A program made the translations under genes and the position numbers. Source: Rhipicephalus microplus (lineage: Eukaryota > Arthropoda > Arachnida > Ixodida > Ixodidae). Taken from it: a stretch of DNA of 64,000 bases. The stretch covers positions 84,276,447 through 84,340,446 of the forward strand of contig NC_134707.1 in assembly GCF_043290135.1 (NCBI RefSeq), written 5' to 3'. Below are positions 19,963 through 32,084 of the stretch, piece after piece. The number at the start of each line of letters is the position of its first letter. Positions within the stretch are counted from its first letter, which is position 1. Under the pieces are notes generated by a model. That model did no database searches. It was not told where the DNA came from and saw only the letters and a list, made by a program, of their open reading frames with translations.

Positions 19963-22244
19963 ATGGCCGCCCTCTGCAAGTTGTCGGCGATGACGGTCGA
20001 TAACGAAAAACTAATCTCTTGTGTGGCCAGCCGGACATCCTTGTGGCTGGCCACGCACAAGGACCACAAGAATCGGCAAGTCAAAGATGCCCTGTGGAAA
20101 AAAGTGGGTCAAATAATGTATACGGGGAAGGCCAGCAAAGGTACGTACGGCGCGTTTCCGACGGCTTGACAGGTTGTGTTGAAAGCAGTGGCTGACATTT
20201 CATTTCGTCTACGCAGAGTGCATCACTCCGCTGCAAAAGCGCTGGAAGTTTTTGCGGGACAAGTTCCGAAGGCTGTTCGTGCTAGCCCAGAAAAAAAAGA
20301 AAAGCGGCATGGGCACGGAAGACGCCGACTCCGACACCGAAGATGAGGGCGATGAAGGGAACCCGCCTGCCGACAGTCCAGTGCAGCCGGCTTCGTGGCC
20401 CTTTTACGAGCAGCTGGTGTTCCTGCGCGACACCATGACCTTCCGAGAGTAAGTTTATTGACGCTTTTATTGGTATTACGAACTAGCGAAAGAGAAAAGC
20501 TGGCGTATATTTCGCGTTGAATAAAGTAGCTTGTGATTGAGAGCCGCCTTGCCGCTTTCGGGAATGCTGGCGAAAGTTGCTAATACGCCACAAAATTTTA
20601 CACGAAACGCGACGAGTAAAGGTAAGAACGCACAAAGAGTGCTTCTTGCGTATGTGTACTTCTGTCCTGTACACACCCAATGTGCATACTTTTGCGCCGT
20701 GCCCCGCGTTCCCGCACCAGAATAGTGTTGATTATTGAAAGCTAAAAATTGCTTGCAACAGTACCAAAACCGCATCTGTAACGTGCGGTGTAATGCGAGG
20801 TTTAAACTAGGGATGCTGTAAAAGTGGAAACTTAAAGTAATTAAAACTTGCTTGATTATGTCACGCTGAAGCCAACAAAAGTGAGCATTTTATTGCTCAC
20901 AGTGATTGGTGGGGCCGCTCATTAGAGAAGCAGTTTTGTCCAGATGCAGAAGTGATTACCTTGCAGTTCTTGGAAGCATATAGAAATTCTACACTACTCA
21001 GATGTACAAGTGGTGCCAAAGGTGCCCAAACCCTGTTGCATACAGTCATTATGCTGGACATCTTTCAGACAGCTGTAGAGGATGCAAACAGGGGGTAGAT
21101 CTTGCACATACATTATGGGAATTGCTTCGAGCTATCTCTTAGAACCACATCATTGTTAGTGATGAGCAGTGGGAGACTGCTCCTCAGCTCAGATCCGGCA
21201 GATCAGTTCTGGGACATTCAGTTAGCCGAAGACTCTACTAGGACCCAAAGGCACCTGGCTGATGCCTAGGATGGAAGGCTAGCCCTACTAAACTGGACAA
21301 AGAAATCTACTTTCCCTCTCCCCCCTTATAATGAAAAACAAAACAATTATAGTGTTCGCACACACTATGCTGTAGTGTAACAAGCATGCTTTTATTAACA
21401 ATGGAAACGTTGGCATGTTTGACGTTGCATTAACGATCGCCTGTGTAAACACACTAACTTGCTGAAAGGGTCTGCCGGCAGCCGCAAGTTAAAAAAGGAA
21501 CTCAGAATGGCATGCGAGATCCATGAGGCGTTCTGTATAACACAATGCAGCAATGAGTGTGCTAGTACACAAACTATGGTTGTAAGAAGCATACATTTAT
21601 TAACAGTGGGAATATTTTGCCATCCTTCAGGGCAAACATTGACACTTTTTTACACACCTATACCCTAATACATACACCTTCATTTTTGCTATGCAGGACT
21701 TCTGGAAATTTCGAGTCCCAGAGGAGGCAAAGGAAGGATGATGTTCAACAGGTGGCACGGCAGGAGACCCCGGAAACCCTTTTTAGAGACATGTGTCCGA
21801 GCCAGTTTGACACCATCGAGTTAGATCAGACTGATGACCCCGCCGATCTCTATCCAGCGCCGGCGGTGTCAGTTGAGTGTAGTCCGTCGCTGCTGGAACC
21901 AGGAATGTAATCCCTTGAAGCGACGCAGTCAAGTGAGTCGGCACCATCACCGCTGGGAACTGCTTCACCGCTTGGGTTGGCGGCAACGTCACTGGAAAGC
22001 CAGGGGTCCAGCCTTGCCAGCATGTCTGTCATGCAGCCACCCAAAAAAAAGACAAAAGAAAGACGACAAAGACAGTTTACTTGTAGAGCACCTTGGAAAA
22101 CTTACATACAGTCTAGAGGACCAGGACGACCATCATTATTTTGCATTGTCGCTCGTGAAATCAATGAGAAAAGTAAAAGAGGAAGACCACTTGCGCATGC
22201 ACATGAAGATTCTGGAAGTGATCCGGCAATTAAACAGTAGCTGA
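19963..22244 (+). pseudogene. Harbinger MADF-BESS DNA-binding protein, 3 exons, two lesions
   Basis: This is the Myb-like accessory protein that in Harbinger elements binds DNA and assists transposase. Exon 1 is 19,963-20,140 (donor GTACGT) and exon 2 is 20,217-20,448 (acceptor ACGCAG, donor GTAAGT). Exon 3 starts at 21,697 (acceptor ATGCAG). Both joins keep frame. The MADF domain spans exon 1 and early exon 2: EKLISCVASRTSLWL, then W-KVGQIM, CITPLQKRWKFLRDKFRR, followed by a K-rich stretch and an acidic linker. A C-terminal BESS motif (HYFALSLVKSMRKV, about 22,135-22,240) lies in the +1 frame after an eight-A run near 22,043-22,050. The main frame ends at TAA 21,908-21,910. The stop and the A-run frameshift separate MADF from BESS in this copy; a MADF-only product of about 210 residues remains possible. 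Confidence 0.8.
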
Positions 22245-22396
22245 AGTGTGGTGCTTCTTGTCCTTAGAGCTGACAAAGCGTGGGCATAGAGAATGAGGCA
22301 TGTTGCATTATGAGGCATGGTGCAATATGAGTGGGCCAACATTACATGGCTAAACATGATTCAGGGTGTCTTTGCTATAAAAGGAGAAGTTTAGCT

Positions 22397-25300
22397 TCAG
22401 CAAAATGGGTGCAGCCCCTGCTCTTCCAAGCGCTTCAGGGCCCCTTGTTTGGAGACTCCGGGCTGGTGCCACTGCCACGGTACCTCTCCAGCGCTGCTGC
22501 AAAAGTAGGCCGAGAAAAGCGTCCTGGCATCCGCAGCATCTGCACTGAAGTTCCGTGACTGGGATCCCTGAAGCGGGAAATAGCAGGGGTCCACATGCCC
22601 CTGCCCCGACGTCTGCTGGATGCCCTGCCTCCACCGTCCTGGAACCACATTTCCGAACCTGTCCTCTTGGTCGACGATCTGGTCCGATTCCTCATTTAGG
22701 ACCGCTAAGAAATTATGCAGTATACATGCTGCCTTCACTACATAATCCACATTCTTGGGGAGAAGCTGAATGGTGCGGAGCAGTATGCGCCACCTGGCCG
22801 CTGTGATGCCGAAGGCGTTTTCAGCACACCTCCTGGTAAAATGAAATAATAGTACAAAACAGGTTTTAGAAGCAGCCACCTTTCAAAGCCGATTCATTAG
22901 ACTATTTTTGAAACTGCAGCTACAAGAATGGCAACGTAAAATGGGCACAGTGCTCATAAGCTCGCGTTTTTTTTAAAATAAAAGCCCTATGCTCTATAAT
23001 TGTACATAAAGAAATATTTTGCGCTTATTTCTGTACGGCCTTTTAGAGAAGCAACGTGAACAGCTAATTCAACTCAGCATTTATGTTTGTAATGTAAGGT
23101 TAATCACAAGTCGCACAAGCTGCTACGCATGCCCTATTTTTTCTGAGCTGGGTAAAGGACACTTGTTATTGAGATGGGGTCACAAACATTGTGCACGGTG
23201 CACACCTCAATTTGACTTGTGCTTGCGAGATCGTTTTCTCATAATGATGGTTTGTACTAAGTGTGGTGAGCTTTCTATGTGCCCCTTCTGTTTTTAGATG
23301 TTTTTCCTCTGAACTGTTTTCGTTCAGCTGCTTTGTCCGCAAGTTAGAGCCACGGTTCTTGAGCTACGGGGTTGACTATATGCACTATATTGTGAAATTA
23401 GAGCCACTGTTTTTAAGCTATGTATTTTGTGTTCATTGTTTTTATTTTTCTTCATCGATGTCTTGATGCGAAGTGTGCATTAAACGTTATTTCAAGTGCT
23501 TTCTGTGTTTGTATAAAATTGAGTATGGCAGGCTCAGCATACCCAATAAAAAGTGCCTGATATCATACCGTGCTCGGCTTAGTCTGTAATTGAACACTCT
23601 TCGTTCATCTTCAAGGAGTCTAGCAGGGAAAGGGCGCATAAAGTCGCGCCGCAGCTGGAACGCTTCATCCCCGACGAAAGCGTACGGCGCCACCTTTGTG
23701 GTGCCTGGGAGCTGCCCCAGTGAGGGGATGTCAAGCTGCCCTTCCGTTAGGGCCTTCCCAAACTTCGTGTTCTTGAACACTCCGCCGTCACTCTGGCGGC
23801 CCTCTGCCCCAATATCGACCAGCACGAACTTCGAAGAGCTGTCGACCACGGCCATCAGCACAATGGAGAAAGTACCCTGCAGCAGTAGGCGTCAGACCAA
23901 ACATTAGCACATGTAAAGTTGTATGTGTAGGTGGGACCTACAATAATAAGCGATTACAAAGAAAAAGTATGACAAAATTTAGAAAATCACCTATGCTGGC
24001 CACGCATTTATTTGTACCAGCTCATTGTGAAAGATTTCTGGCATGCACAGTGATAATTTAATTTAGCCATAAGGGCTCTGAAAAACACCTCTGTTGAAAT
24101 TAAATTTCAAAGTAACCATCAAATCAAGCTGTCATGAGTACCTGCCGCAGCACTGGAAGAATACTGCATACATGAAGTATTCTGGCAAAACGACTTAGAC
24201 CACGGGGCTGTATTCCTTCGTTTTGGCAAACTGCGAGCTCAGTCCCCTTCTCTGTCTCCCTCTCTTCTCTGCTTTCTGGAGCCCATGTGCACCATTCAAA
24301 AGTGGTACATAAGAAAAAAAAGTATAGCATTGCAGGGCAAGGCTCTGGACGTTGTCCAAGCATTTTAAATTAGAAGGTAATTTAAGAAAGGGGTGAAGAA
24401 TTTTAGGCAACTTCCTGCATTACAGAGTTTGGAAGCTTACTGAAATGAAAATAACTAAGACAACTTTTTATACCACTGCACTTAGCAACATTTCTTTTTT
24501 AATTGTCACAGTTACGCTACTGGCACCGCACCCCTACAAATGGGTGGTGCACATTGGCTGTCTATGTTGCCACCACACATTCTCCAGCAGACAAGGGCAC
24601 ACTACCCCTCCCGCATTAATGCTGTTCGTTTCAGTATACGTGCATAAATGGCCAGAGTGACTTACCTTGTAATTGAAGAAGGCACTTCCAGATTTCGGCG
24701 GGCAGGTGATGGCGACGTGCTTCCCGTCAACAGCCCCCAAATAGTTTGGGAACTGCCAACGCCGGGTGAAGTCGCCAGCAATCTTGGCCCAGTCAGCCTT
24801 TGTTGGTACCTGGAATAAATTGGAAACCAGGAACAAACTTGTAGGCCAAACAGACCTATTTTTAGCTAAATATTTTTGTGAGGTGGAATGTGAAAAAATG
24901 ACATTCACTTTTTTCTTGTGCATGCTCTTTGGGCATGGATCCACGGCATGGTGAACCAAATTTTGTACAAGGTGTAAGCTTCCAATCATGCTGAAGGCAT
25001 GGTGTCACCTTTGTTGCCCAGTTGTACACGGTCAACGCAGTGCATTTTACCACCCCATTTTTTATTTCGACAACACAAAGGTGTGATTACTGCATTTTGA
25101 AAGCCAGAGTAATCAAATAGACATAGTTCACCAGGCTTTCAAAGCCCATAGGGATATACTGTATTTGCTAATCACAATTGCCTTAGGCACTGTTAATAAT
25201 AAAATTTTTTTCATTTAAACAGAGTCTTCAAAGGAATTGTTTGTACTGCAGATATGAAGTGTACATTTACTGAAAGAAAATTTTATACAGGCTCTGACGT

Positions 25301-26613
25301 TACCCACCTTCATAAAGTGGTCCTTCAGGCAAGCCCAAATGGCTCTACAGGTCACGTGAATGCTTCTCCGATCAGTTTCAATGCCGACACGGTAGGCGAG
25401 GGCCACGTTGCAGATGTCCAGCCCTGAAGCCAGGTAGCTGCAACACAAAAAAAGTAATTTCTTCTCCGATTCACAATACATGGCCAGCACAACTGCAACA
25501 AAAGTGTTTGATAACATGCAAACTCTGAACAGGATTGCCTCTTTAGGTAACAAGCAAATGGTAATATTGCTTTCTGACACGAAGGGGCATCTATATTAAA
25601 AAAGTTTGAAGACTTGGCCAATGTGAGAAAGCATGAATGATTGCAACGCCCATTTCGCCATTTCACAATGCAAAAGCCATTTGTATAAGCTGACGTATGC
25701 ATCTATGATCTGTTCACTGACATGTTTATGTTCTTGCATCAGCATCGGAACCCAACCTGTACCAACCTCAAGGTTATTGCAAGCTTTTCGCCTGGCTCCA
25801 GGGGCTCTCGTATGAAGTGCTGCCGTGTCAAGTCCGCAGTAACAAAGCCCAGCAACTTGTCGAACAGCGCGGGTGACATGCGTTAAAACTTAAAAAAAAA
25901 ACTGCTGGTCGCCTTCCCGCATTCGACGCATCTATAGGGAGAAAGAAAGTGTACTGTTGAAGATGGACACAACCATTTTAGTTACTTGTACACCGGGTAA
26001 GCCAGCTCCAACGGGCTATGAAAAGGGTAGATAATTCATCATGCATTTACAAGATGCACAGGTACTATCTTTAAGGGAGCTAGCTCATGTCGCAGCTACA
26101 AAATCTGGTGAATAAAATGGGGCATCTAGAACACTCTGGAATTTTATTTTAATTTATACGAAGCGCATTAAACGTTTTCTTAGCGCGGCACACATTGTTT
26201 AACCTCTTTTGCGTAAAAAGAAACACGCTAGCTGCGGGTTACAAGGCGGCGGAATGCTTCGCTCGCGCAAACAAAGCGCCGACAACAGACGAGAAGCGAG
26301 CGCTTACAACGTGTGCACCCCACTGTTGGTCATGACGCTATACAGCTTTCAGAAAACACAAACGAAAATTCCCGTTGTGACTAACCAACTCAGCTAACCA
26401 TGCCTACAATAATAGGGCTAGCATTAATGCACTGCGAAATAGCAACACGATACTCACGGCTGTGTGGTACAGGCCTTCCTGTTTTCGCGCCAAGAAGACA
26501 GGCCGCACCCAGCAACGGTGCTCTCGTTGCCTTCGCTGCCGCCTTCTGACGATTGCCTTCGCTACTCGCGTAGCTAGCAGGAACAGATGGCAGCGAGTCA
26601 GCGTTGCGACCAT
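22397..26613 (-). pseudogene. Harbinger transposase (DDE_Tnp_4/HARBI1-like), six exons, nearly intact
   Basis: Exons on the minus strand: 26,613-26,458 (start MVATLTRCHLF, RRRQRRQREHRCWVRPV), 25,931-25,767 (MSPALFDKLLGFV), 25,437-25,308 (YLASGLDICNVALAYRVG), 24,809-24,666 (NYLGAVDGKHVAITCPPKSG), 23,876-23,569 (VVDSSSKFVLVDIGAEGRQSD, FVGDEAFQL) and 22,832-22,397 (RCAENAFGITAARWRIL to stop). Introns show GTGAGT, GTTGGT, GTGGGT, GTAAGT and GTATGA donors and AG acceptors; frames join across them. The catalytic triad is visible as D in AVDGKH, D in GDEAF and E in AENAFG. The enzyme excises and inserts the element at trinucleotide targets. Lesions are confined to exon 2: a TAA (25,885-25,883) and a T-run whose length shifts frame by one just upstream of MSPALF. 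Elsewhere it appears open. Total expected length is about 440 residues, normal for the family. Confidence 0.88.
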
Positions 26614-27082
26614 TTTCCCTCGATGAAGCAGGATAAACGGAAGCGGGCTTGAAAAGAGCGGTAAGCAAAACCAGACGAGGCGATGTCGAAACACTGCGCT
26701 ACCGAGTAAACAAAACCGCCGACTTGGCTCGGATGCTCGGCTCGTGGCTAGGCTCGGCTGCTGTGTGTGTGTGTCAAGTCGTGTCGATAGTTCGCGTCGA
26801 CAAGAAACAGTTTTTTCGGCGTCTCAAAATGAAAAAGAAATGCTTTTATGCGTTTTAGTAACTATTATGCGGCTTGTTAGTAGTGCGCATATGTGTCTGT
26901 AGTCAGGCAGTTCTGGCCAGTGTGGTCTAGCGACATTGGGCTGCGCAAGTCGAGCGCGGGGCGGTGAGCGCTCACGCGCCTCTCATGTGGTTGCTCGCCC
27001 TCCCCCTTCACAGGCGCCCCAAACGCATGAGCGCGCCAGCGCGTAGAATCTCGCGCGCGAACGCGTGCGTGGAGTTGGGGCT

Positions 27083-27789
27083 TTACCCTTAGGTAACGGT
27101 AAAAACGGATGGGTAGACCACAGCAGCACCATTTAGCGTAATGCAAAACGCGCGGTTACAGCTTCACGAAACCACGAACGGTATCGCAGTTTTTGACGAA
27201 ATCAAAAGCAGCCCGTCCCGTCCTCAAAAGCGGCTAACGTGTCCGACGCCCGATTCCATGCCCGGTATTAGTTTACCAAAATCACGAGCGCTCCCAAAGG
27301 AGAAACACTATCACGCGATAGGCGCATCTCCCTAGACAGACTAGTTGGCCTCCCAGGCACCACCGAGACGTACGGTAGGCTCCGGTTCAAGTCCCAGACA
27401 AAGCCTGGTCATTCGCTTACCTGTAGCAATCGATGGGTGCCTTAATATGTTGGGGCATCTGGTCGAAAAATATCTTGAAAGGCTCGGATTGCGGGTCAGC
27501 CATATTACCAGCGACCACACAGGGTGATACATTGGCGGTAGGCAACATCAGCGATAACAGTATGGTGGCGGTTCCTAGTGACGAAAAGGCTGAGCGTTGT
27601 TGTTTCGGTTATGGAGCCTAGTGCGCCAAGTACAAGTTTAAAGGTTAAGCTGCCAGAATGATCACCACAGCACGTTTTAAACATACCTAAATCGAAATAT
27701 ACGCTACGCAACAGAGATCGCACAAGCCTCTGAAGCTCTCGGAGTTAAGGTTCTGTTTTTCTTCTTTTCATTTACCCGCTAAGTTGTCT
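27083..27789. other. Non-coding, nothing recognised
   Basis: Right flank of the Harbinger element. The sequence does not resume the acidic ORF interrupted on the left. Short frames (27,341-27,532 and 27,433-27,621) overlap on both strands and carry no motif. Confidence 0.45.
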
Positions 27790-28140
27790 TTTACGGCTCT
27801 ATCTTTATGAAGTGACAACGCGCATTGCACGCTGGTGTATCGAGTCTAAATCACCAAAATGATACAAAAAAAGCACGTTGGAGGCATGAGGCACAGCGAA
27901 CTAACGAAGCAGTGCAAATGTCACGACAGCTATTCAGAAAGTTTCGCGAGCGAACCAGTTCGGGGAATTCCCATCCTTTCGGCGCCATGAAAATGCACAA
28001 CATTCGGTTACGAACAGCAGATATCTTTTGTAGCCGTTGACGACGGCCTCCTTACTGAATCACTGTACGCTTACCTAACACTGTCGTGCAAGAACGCTTC
28101 ATCGTCGCGTCAGCAAAAAAATTACGGCATATTCACGGGG
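27790..28140 (+). repeat. Old dispersed repeat (pair of 15,600-15,945), left part
   Basis: Motif order matches 15,600-15,900 as listed there. It is cut at 28,140 by the nested insertion and continues at 34,760 with CGGAGCCAGTTTGTGAG. Confidence 0.55.
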
Positions 28141-28611
28141 TGAATGATGATGAATGGGCGAAGCTCCGGAGGGATTCATCGGTAAACTGTGAATCTTCCG
28201 TGTAATTCGCCCAGTCTATCATCATGTAAAGACGTGAGAAACGCTGTGTGTGTATATACACAAATCAACTTTTATTTGTTCTTAGACGATGGATGGCTTG
28301 CGATGTCCCTTGCCTCGCGCGCTCGCACATCGGGATTCTGTCTGCGAGCGCGCGCTGCTGCCGCCTTGCGCTCTCTCCGCTGTGCAGCCTTATCCATCCG
28401 GCGACTCCGAGCGCGCGCCAACAGCGAACGGATTTTATTACAACGCTCCCCCTAGCGTACGTCGCCGCACTAAATCGAACGATTGCCTTCAACCCATGAC
28501 ACGCGCCATATGTGATATCATTCCTATTTTATAAGATCTCGCGTCTTTCATCAACTACAAGTACCGCTTTCTAGTTTATAACATCTTGCATCTTTTCATC
28601 ATCATCTACAA

Positions 28612-28656
28612 GTACCACCATCTAGTAAACACTACAAGAACTAAACGAGAGGTGGC
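28612..28656. repeat. LINE target-site duplication, left copy (45 bp)
   Basis: A 45-base stretch starting GTACCACCATCTAG and ending CGAGAGGTGGC. It matches 34,661-34,705 at 41 of 45 positions and lies directly beside the LINE's repeat tail. Confidence 0.7.
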
Positions 28657-28855
28657 AACATGGATGGATGGATGGATGGATATGGCTGTACCCTTTAGAT
28701 CGGGCGGTGGCTAGCGCCACCAAGCCGTAATACCTAATGAACCAAAAACTATATTTTTTTCCTTAAAGAAAGAAAAAAAAGAAAAAGAAAAAAAGGGAAA
28801 AAAGAAAAAAAGAAAGAGTTTGAGGATTCGTACTTTGCAGTGAAGAGTTTAATTT

Positions 28856-29474
28856 TCACTCGTGCCTTGACTTTAGCCACCAATCAGATAACCTCCTTCT
28901 AGTTAAGTCTACCCGCTTAAAGTTTATTTTGCCCTCCCGGTCCCTAAACCCAAGTGCTTTGAAAAACTCTGCGCCATCATCCTGAACTATAGGGTGAAGC
29001 CCTTCACAGAACATTATCAAGTGTTCGGCAGTTTCTCCTTCCTCTCCACACGCACTGCATACTGTGTCTACCCCTTCGTATTTGGCCCGATATGTCTTGG
29101 TTCGCAGTACTCCCGTTCTGGCCTCAAACAGTAGAGAACTACCCCGAGTATTATCATAGATCCTTTCCTTGGCAATTTCCTGCTTAAACGTTCGATAGAT
29201 CTCTAGTGCGGACTTCTTTATCATGCCCATTCTCCACATGTCAGTCTCCGTTTCCTTCACTTTCTTCTTAACCGATAGTTCTTTTTGGTTTGGCCACCTG
29301 CTGTTTTCTTAGTACTTACCAGTCAACTTCCTGGTTCGCTTCCTCCATTTTTTATCGACATTCTTCATGTGCAAGTAGCTGAAAACCTTCCTAGCCCAAC
29401 GCTCTTCCCCCATTTCTCTCAATCGCTTCTCAAATTTTATCTTGCTGCTAGCTTCCCTGCCCTCAAATGATGTC
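28856..29474 (-). pseudogene. LINE ORF2 C-terminal part with CCHC-type zinc finger
   Basis: Continues the reverse transcriptase ORF after the LTR insertion: TSFEGREASSKIKFEKRLRE (from 29,474), then a broken stretch, then ETETDMWRMGMIKKSALEIY, KTYRAKYEGVDTVCSACGEE and AEHLIMFC. The C-x2-C...H-x4-C arrangement near the C-terminus is common in I-superfamily LINEs such as Ingi/Vingi. It ends LKSRHE at 28,856. At least one frame break lies between 29,260 and 29,300. Confidence 0.7.
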
Positions 29475-30409
29475 TGTGGGCAACTGTGGGCGCAGGTTAG
29501 CCAGATGAGGACAGAGGACGTTCGATGACAACGAGAGACTTTTATATACACGAAGACGGACAAGGGGATACACACAACATAAACTCACACATATATACAC
29601 GAGTTCACGGTCCTACGCGGAAGGGAGTTAACGTTCTTGTTCGTTCACTCACGTTCTACTCTTGGGGCGTGAACGTTGCGCTTGACGTTGAGCTCTCTGG
29701 CAGTCAGGAGTCGGTGTGCCTTGTGCTTGCGGAGTTCGTACCGAGGCGGGGCTCGGTCTAGAAGATAACCGCCAGGGGCATCCCAGTACGGTGGTCAACG
29801 CCTGGGCTTGCCTGTACACAACCGAGAACAGCGTACCGCCCGTCTGCCGCGAACAGACCTGGGACAGCGTCTCGCTCCGAGACCAGAACAGCAGCTGGCA
29901 GTGACGAACGCCGCTTCAGACCAACGTGGGTGGCGAGGTGGGGCGATGCCCAGTCCAGGACGCACCCGAGGACTTCAACGCCGGGACGAGGCCCGGGCAC
30001 GGAGGGTCAGAACGAGCAGCCGGGGCGTGGCCCGAACTTGTCCTTGCGCTCTGCTCTCTGGGGTGAGGTGGGGCGATGCCCAGTCCAGGAGGCACCCGAG
30101 GACTTCAACGCCGGGACGAGGCCCGGACACGGAGGGTCAGAACGAGCAGCCGGGGCGTGGCCCGAACTTGTCCTTGCTCTCTGGGGTTAGCCGAGCTGTC
30201 CCCGTGGCTCGGGAGCTTTTCACGAGGCACGCGCACGAGCACGCCCATAGGTGAGCTTCATTATTTCACCGCTATCACCATCATGGTAACTCCACGCACC
30301 TGGAATACTAAATTGGTCCCGCTCACCAATCACAAATAAATCGACCCCGAACACCGATCTTCTACGTCAGAGCACGACGCACACTCTCCGGGGCAATGTT
30401 TTCACCACA
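29475..30409 (-). repeat. 3' LTR (935 bp)
   Basis: Differs from the other LTR at about six positions that I could see, including a one-base indel at the outer end. Both LTRs contain an internal tandem duplication with a period of about 130 bp (29,934-30,180 here), which creates GC-rich spurious frames. Confidence 0.9.
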
Positions 30410-30984
30410 TCTTCCCCCCAGTTCAAGAAAGTTGCATGCACTGTGGCAGCTGGTGTTGAACTAGTTCACAGAGCGTGCAGTATGACGATGCCGAAGGATG
30501 TAGAGGTGGTGTCAGATAGACACTTTGGTTGCTATATAAAAAGCGTACAGCTGGTTTCACTTAGCTGACAATTATTCTCGGTGACTGTGATTGTTGGTGG
30601 ACCCAGGAACTCAGACGCACAGAGCCGTGACCGTGAACACAGAAAATACATTATCAAGTAAGACGGAGCAAAACTGAAAGACATACATAACTGACACAAT
30701 ACGCATATACTGAACACATTCAACGATGATAATGTTTTGTCTTTGACGATGTACCAAGGGCGTCCACACACGGAATGCACGGCACCGCACGCTCGTGACT
30801 CGATGCCTAGCCCAACGACCACTCACTCATGCCGTTGCGGCGAACACAGGCACCGGGCAGCACGATGAATTCGTCGAGTCAAGCTTGGAAGCATCGACGC
30901 CCAGTAAGTCGGGCAAACATTACGTACGCGCGAGAAATCGGTTCCACGTGCAGTTCGAAGTCCATTGTCGTGTCGCAGTTCAGT
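30410..30984. other. LTR element interior without coding function
   Basis: Region between the gag-like stop and the 3' LTR. It holds the purine tract at its edge and no pol motif in any frame, although this is where pol would start. Confidence 0.6.
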
Positions 30985-31964
30985 TCAGAATCGGTCAACC
31001 AGGTTTGTATTCTTTCTCCTTTTCTTCCATGTACTAGCGCAAAACCAGAGCTCTTTCTTCCTATGTGCTTCTGTGTACCGCGGTGGCTTCCCGATATTTA
31101 CGTAGATAGAACAATGTTCGATCAAAACATCGGGGTCTGAGCGCCAGGCTACGTAGTCCAAAGCACGCCACATCTTTCGGTTGTCTCGAAGTTCATTTGC
31201 CTCCGCATGGTACGGAGTACCATGTTTTGGGCTCACAGCGTTCCTACCTCCACTTCTACTTTTGGAGTTCCGGCCCCTCTTGCTCGAATTATGATCATCT
31301 TCTGGCTCTATTTTAGGGTTTGTCATTGCCACTCGCTTTTCGTTGGGCTCCGAAGCAAGAGTCTCAGATACGCATGACGTGCTCTTTCCTTGGCCGAGAG
31401 GTTTCACCTGACCACTGCAGAGGCCATGCTGCTCCATATTTCTGTCACCTTCAATGCCATCACGTATATGCTTAACACATTCACTTGCAGATCGTGTACA
31501 CAGAGCTACATCCTCATGTTCTCCAACATACACTTTTTCGAGTGTGTCTGACAGACTTGTGTCCACATCATGGATAACTATCTCATCCATGAGATTATTG
31601 ACTTGGTCCTCTTCATTAACCTCCTTAGGCGCTACCCTATTTGCAATCTCTCGGATTTCCAAGATAGCTGTGCTGATCTCAGACAACAGCTTCTCTCCTT
31701 CCTGTCGCAAACGCACACGCTCATTGTCATTTTTGCACATGTACCGCAGTTCGAAATCAATTCTCTTTTGTTCCTCATCAAGGTCTTCTTGCAACATTCG
31801 CTCTAAGTCGGCGCAAGACCACCCGACCTCCTCTCCAATACAAAGCAGTCTTTGCACGTTTACAGGCATCCTGAGTGCGACCAATTCTCGCCTGAAAGAT
31901 GTTGAGTGCCGATCCTGGCAAGGCCCATGTCCGTTCCGATCGCGTGCAATTTCTCTAAATCCAT
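30985..31964 (-). pseudogene. Gag-like protein of the LTR element, frameshifted
   Basis: A start at 31,964 gives MDLEKLHAIGTDMGL, a beginning often seen in tick LTR-element Gag proteins. A shift near 31,920 moves to a frame with VGWSCADLERMLQEDLDEEQ, a Glu/Arg-rich helical stretch (QKRIDFELRYMCKN) and a C-terminal Ser/Lys/Arg-rich tail; stop at 30,985. No zinc knuckle, protease, reverse transcriptase or envelope segment is visible. It would act as a particle protein if intact. Annotated as broken; no reconstruction given. Confidence 0.6.
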
Positions 31965-32010
31965 CGGTTCGTCCCGCCCGTCTGGCTCTCGGCAAGAACG
32001 TAAGGCCGAT

Positions 32011-32070
32011 CTATTCTGGCATCTATCCTGGCATCTATCCTGGCATCTATCCCGGCATCTATCCTGGCAA
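32011..32070 (-). repeat. Five 12-bp repeats in the LTR element leader
   Basis: CTATCCTGGCAT-type units occur five times in succession, with two single-base variants, directly between the primer-binding site and the gag-like start. Confidence 0.85.
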
Positions 32071-32084
32071 GGCTCGCCAAAATT

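Larger units (their letters stand above)
19743..27082. mobile_element. PIF/Harbinger DNA transposon, 7.34 kb, nearly complete
   Basis: Inverted termini AGCCCCAACTCCACGCACGC continue through CGTTCGCGCGCGAGATTC for about 38 bp at both ends (19743-19782 and 27043-27082), with one clear mismatch. Flanks are TTC on the left and TTA on the right, consistent with a degraded 3-bp TTA/TAA-type duplication. Between the ends lie the two genes typical of Harbinger: a MADF (Myb-like) protein on + and a DDE transposase on -, arranged convergently with their 3' ends near 22,244 and 22,397. Both have GT-AG introns that restore reading frame. Only a few lesions were found, so this is a relatively young insertion. 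Confidence 0.9.

Noticed and set aside
28187..28534. Arg/Ala-rich overlapping frames near 28.2-28.5 kb
   Set aside because: They fall in the outer GGGCGAAGC-type repeat and are open in three frames. Composition effect.
29758..30339. GC-rich frames repeated at 29.8 kb and 32.4 kb on both strands
   Set aside because: They lie inside the two LTRs and follow their 130-bp internal duplication. LTRs of this type are not coding.
30985..31995. 336-residue minus-strand frame considered as a novel host gene or viral gene
   Set aside because: It lies between matched LTRs with primer site and purine tract, and the leader frame begins like Gag. No envelope or polymerase is present, so it is neither a host gene nor a complete virus.
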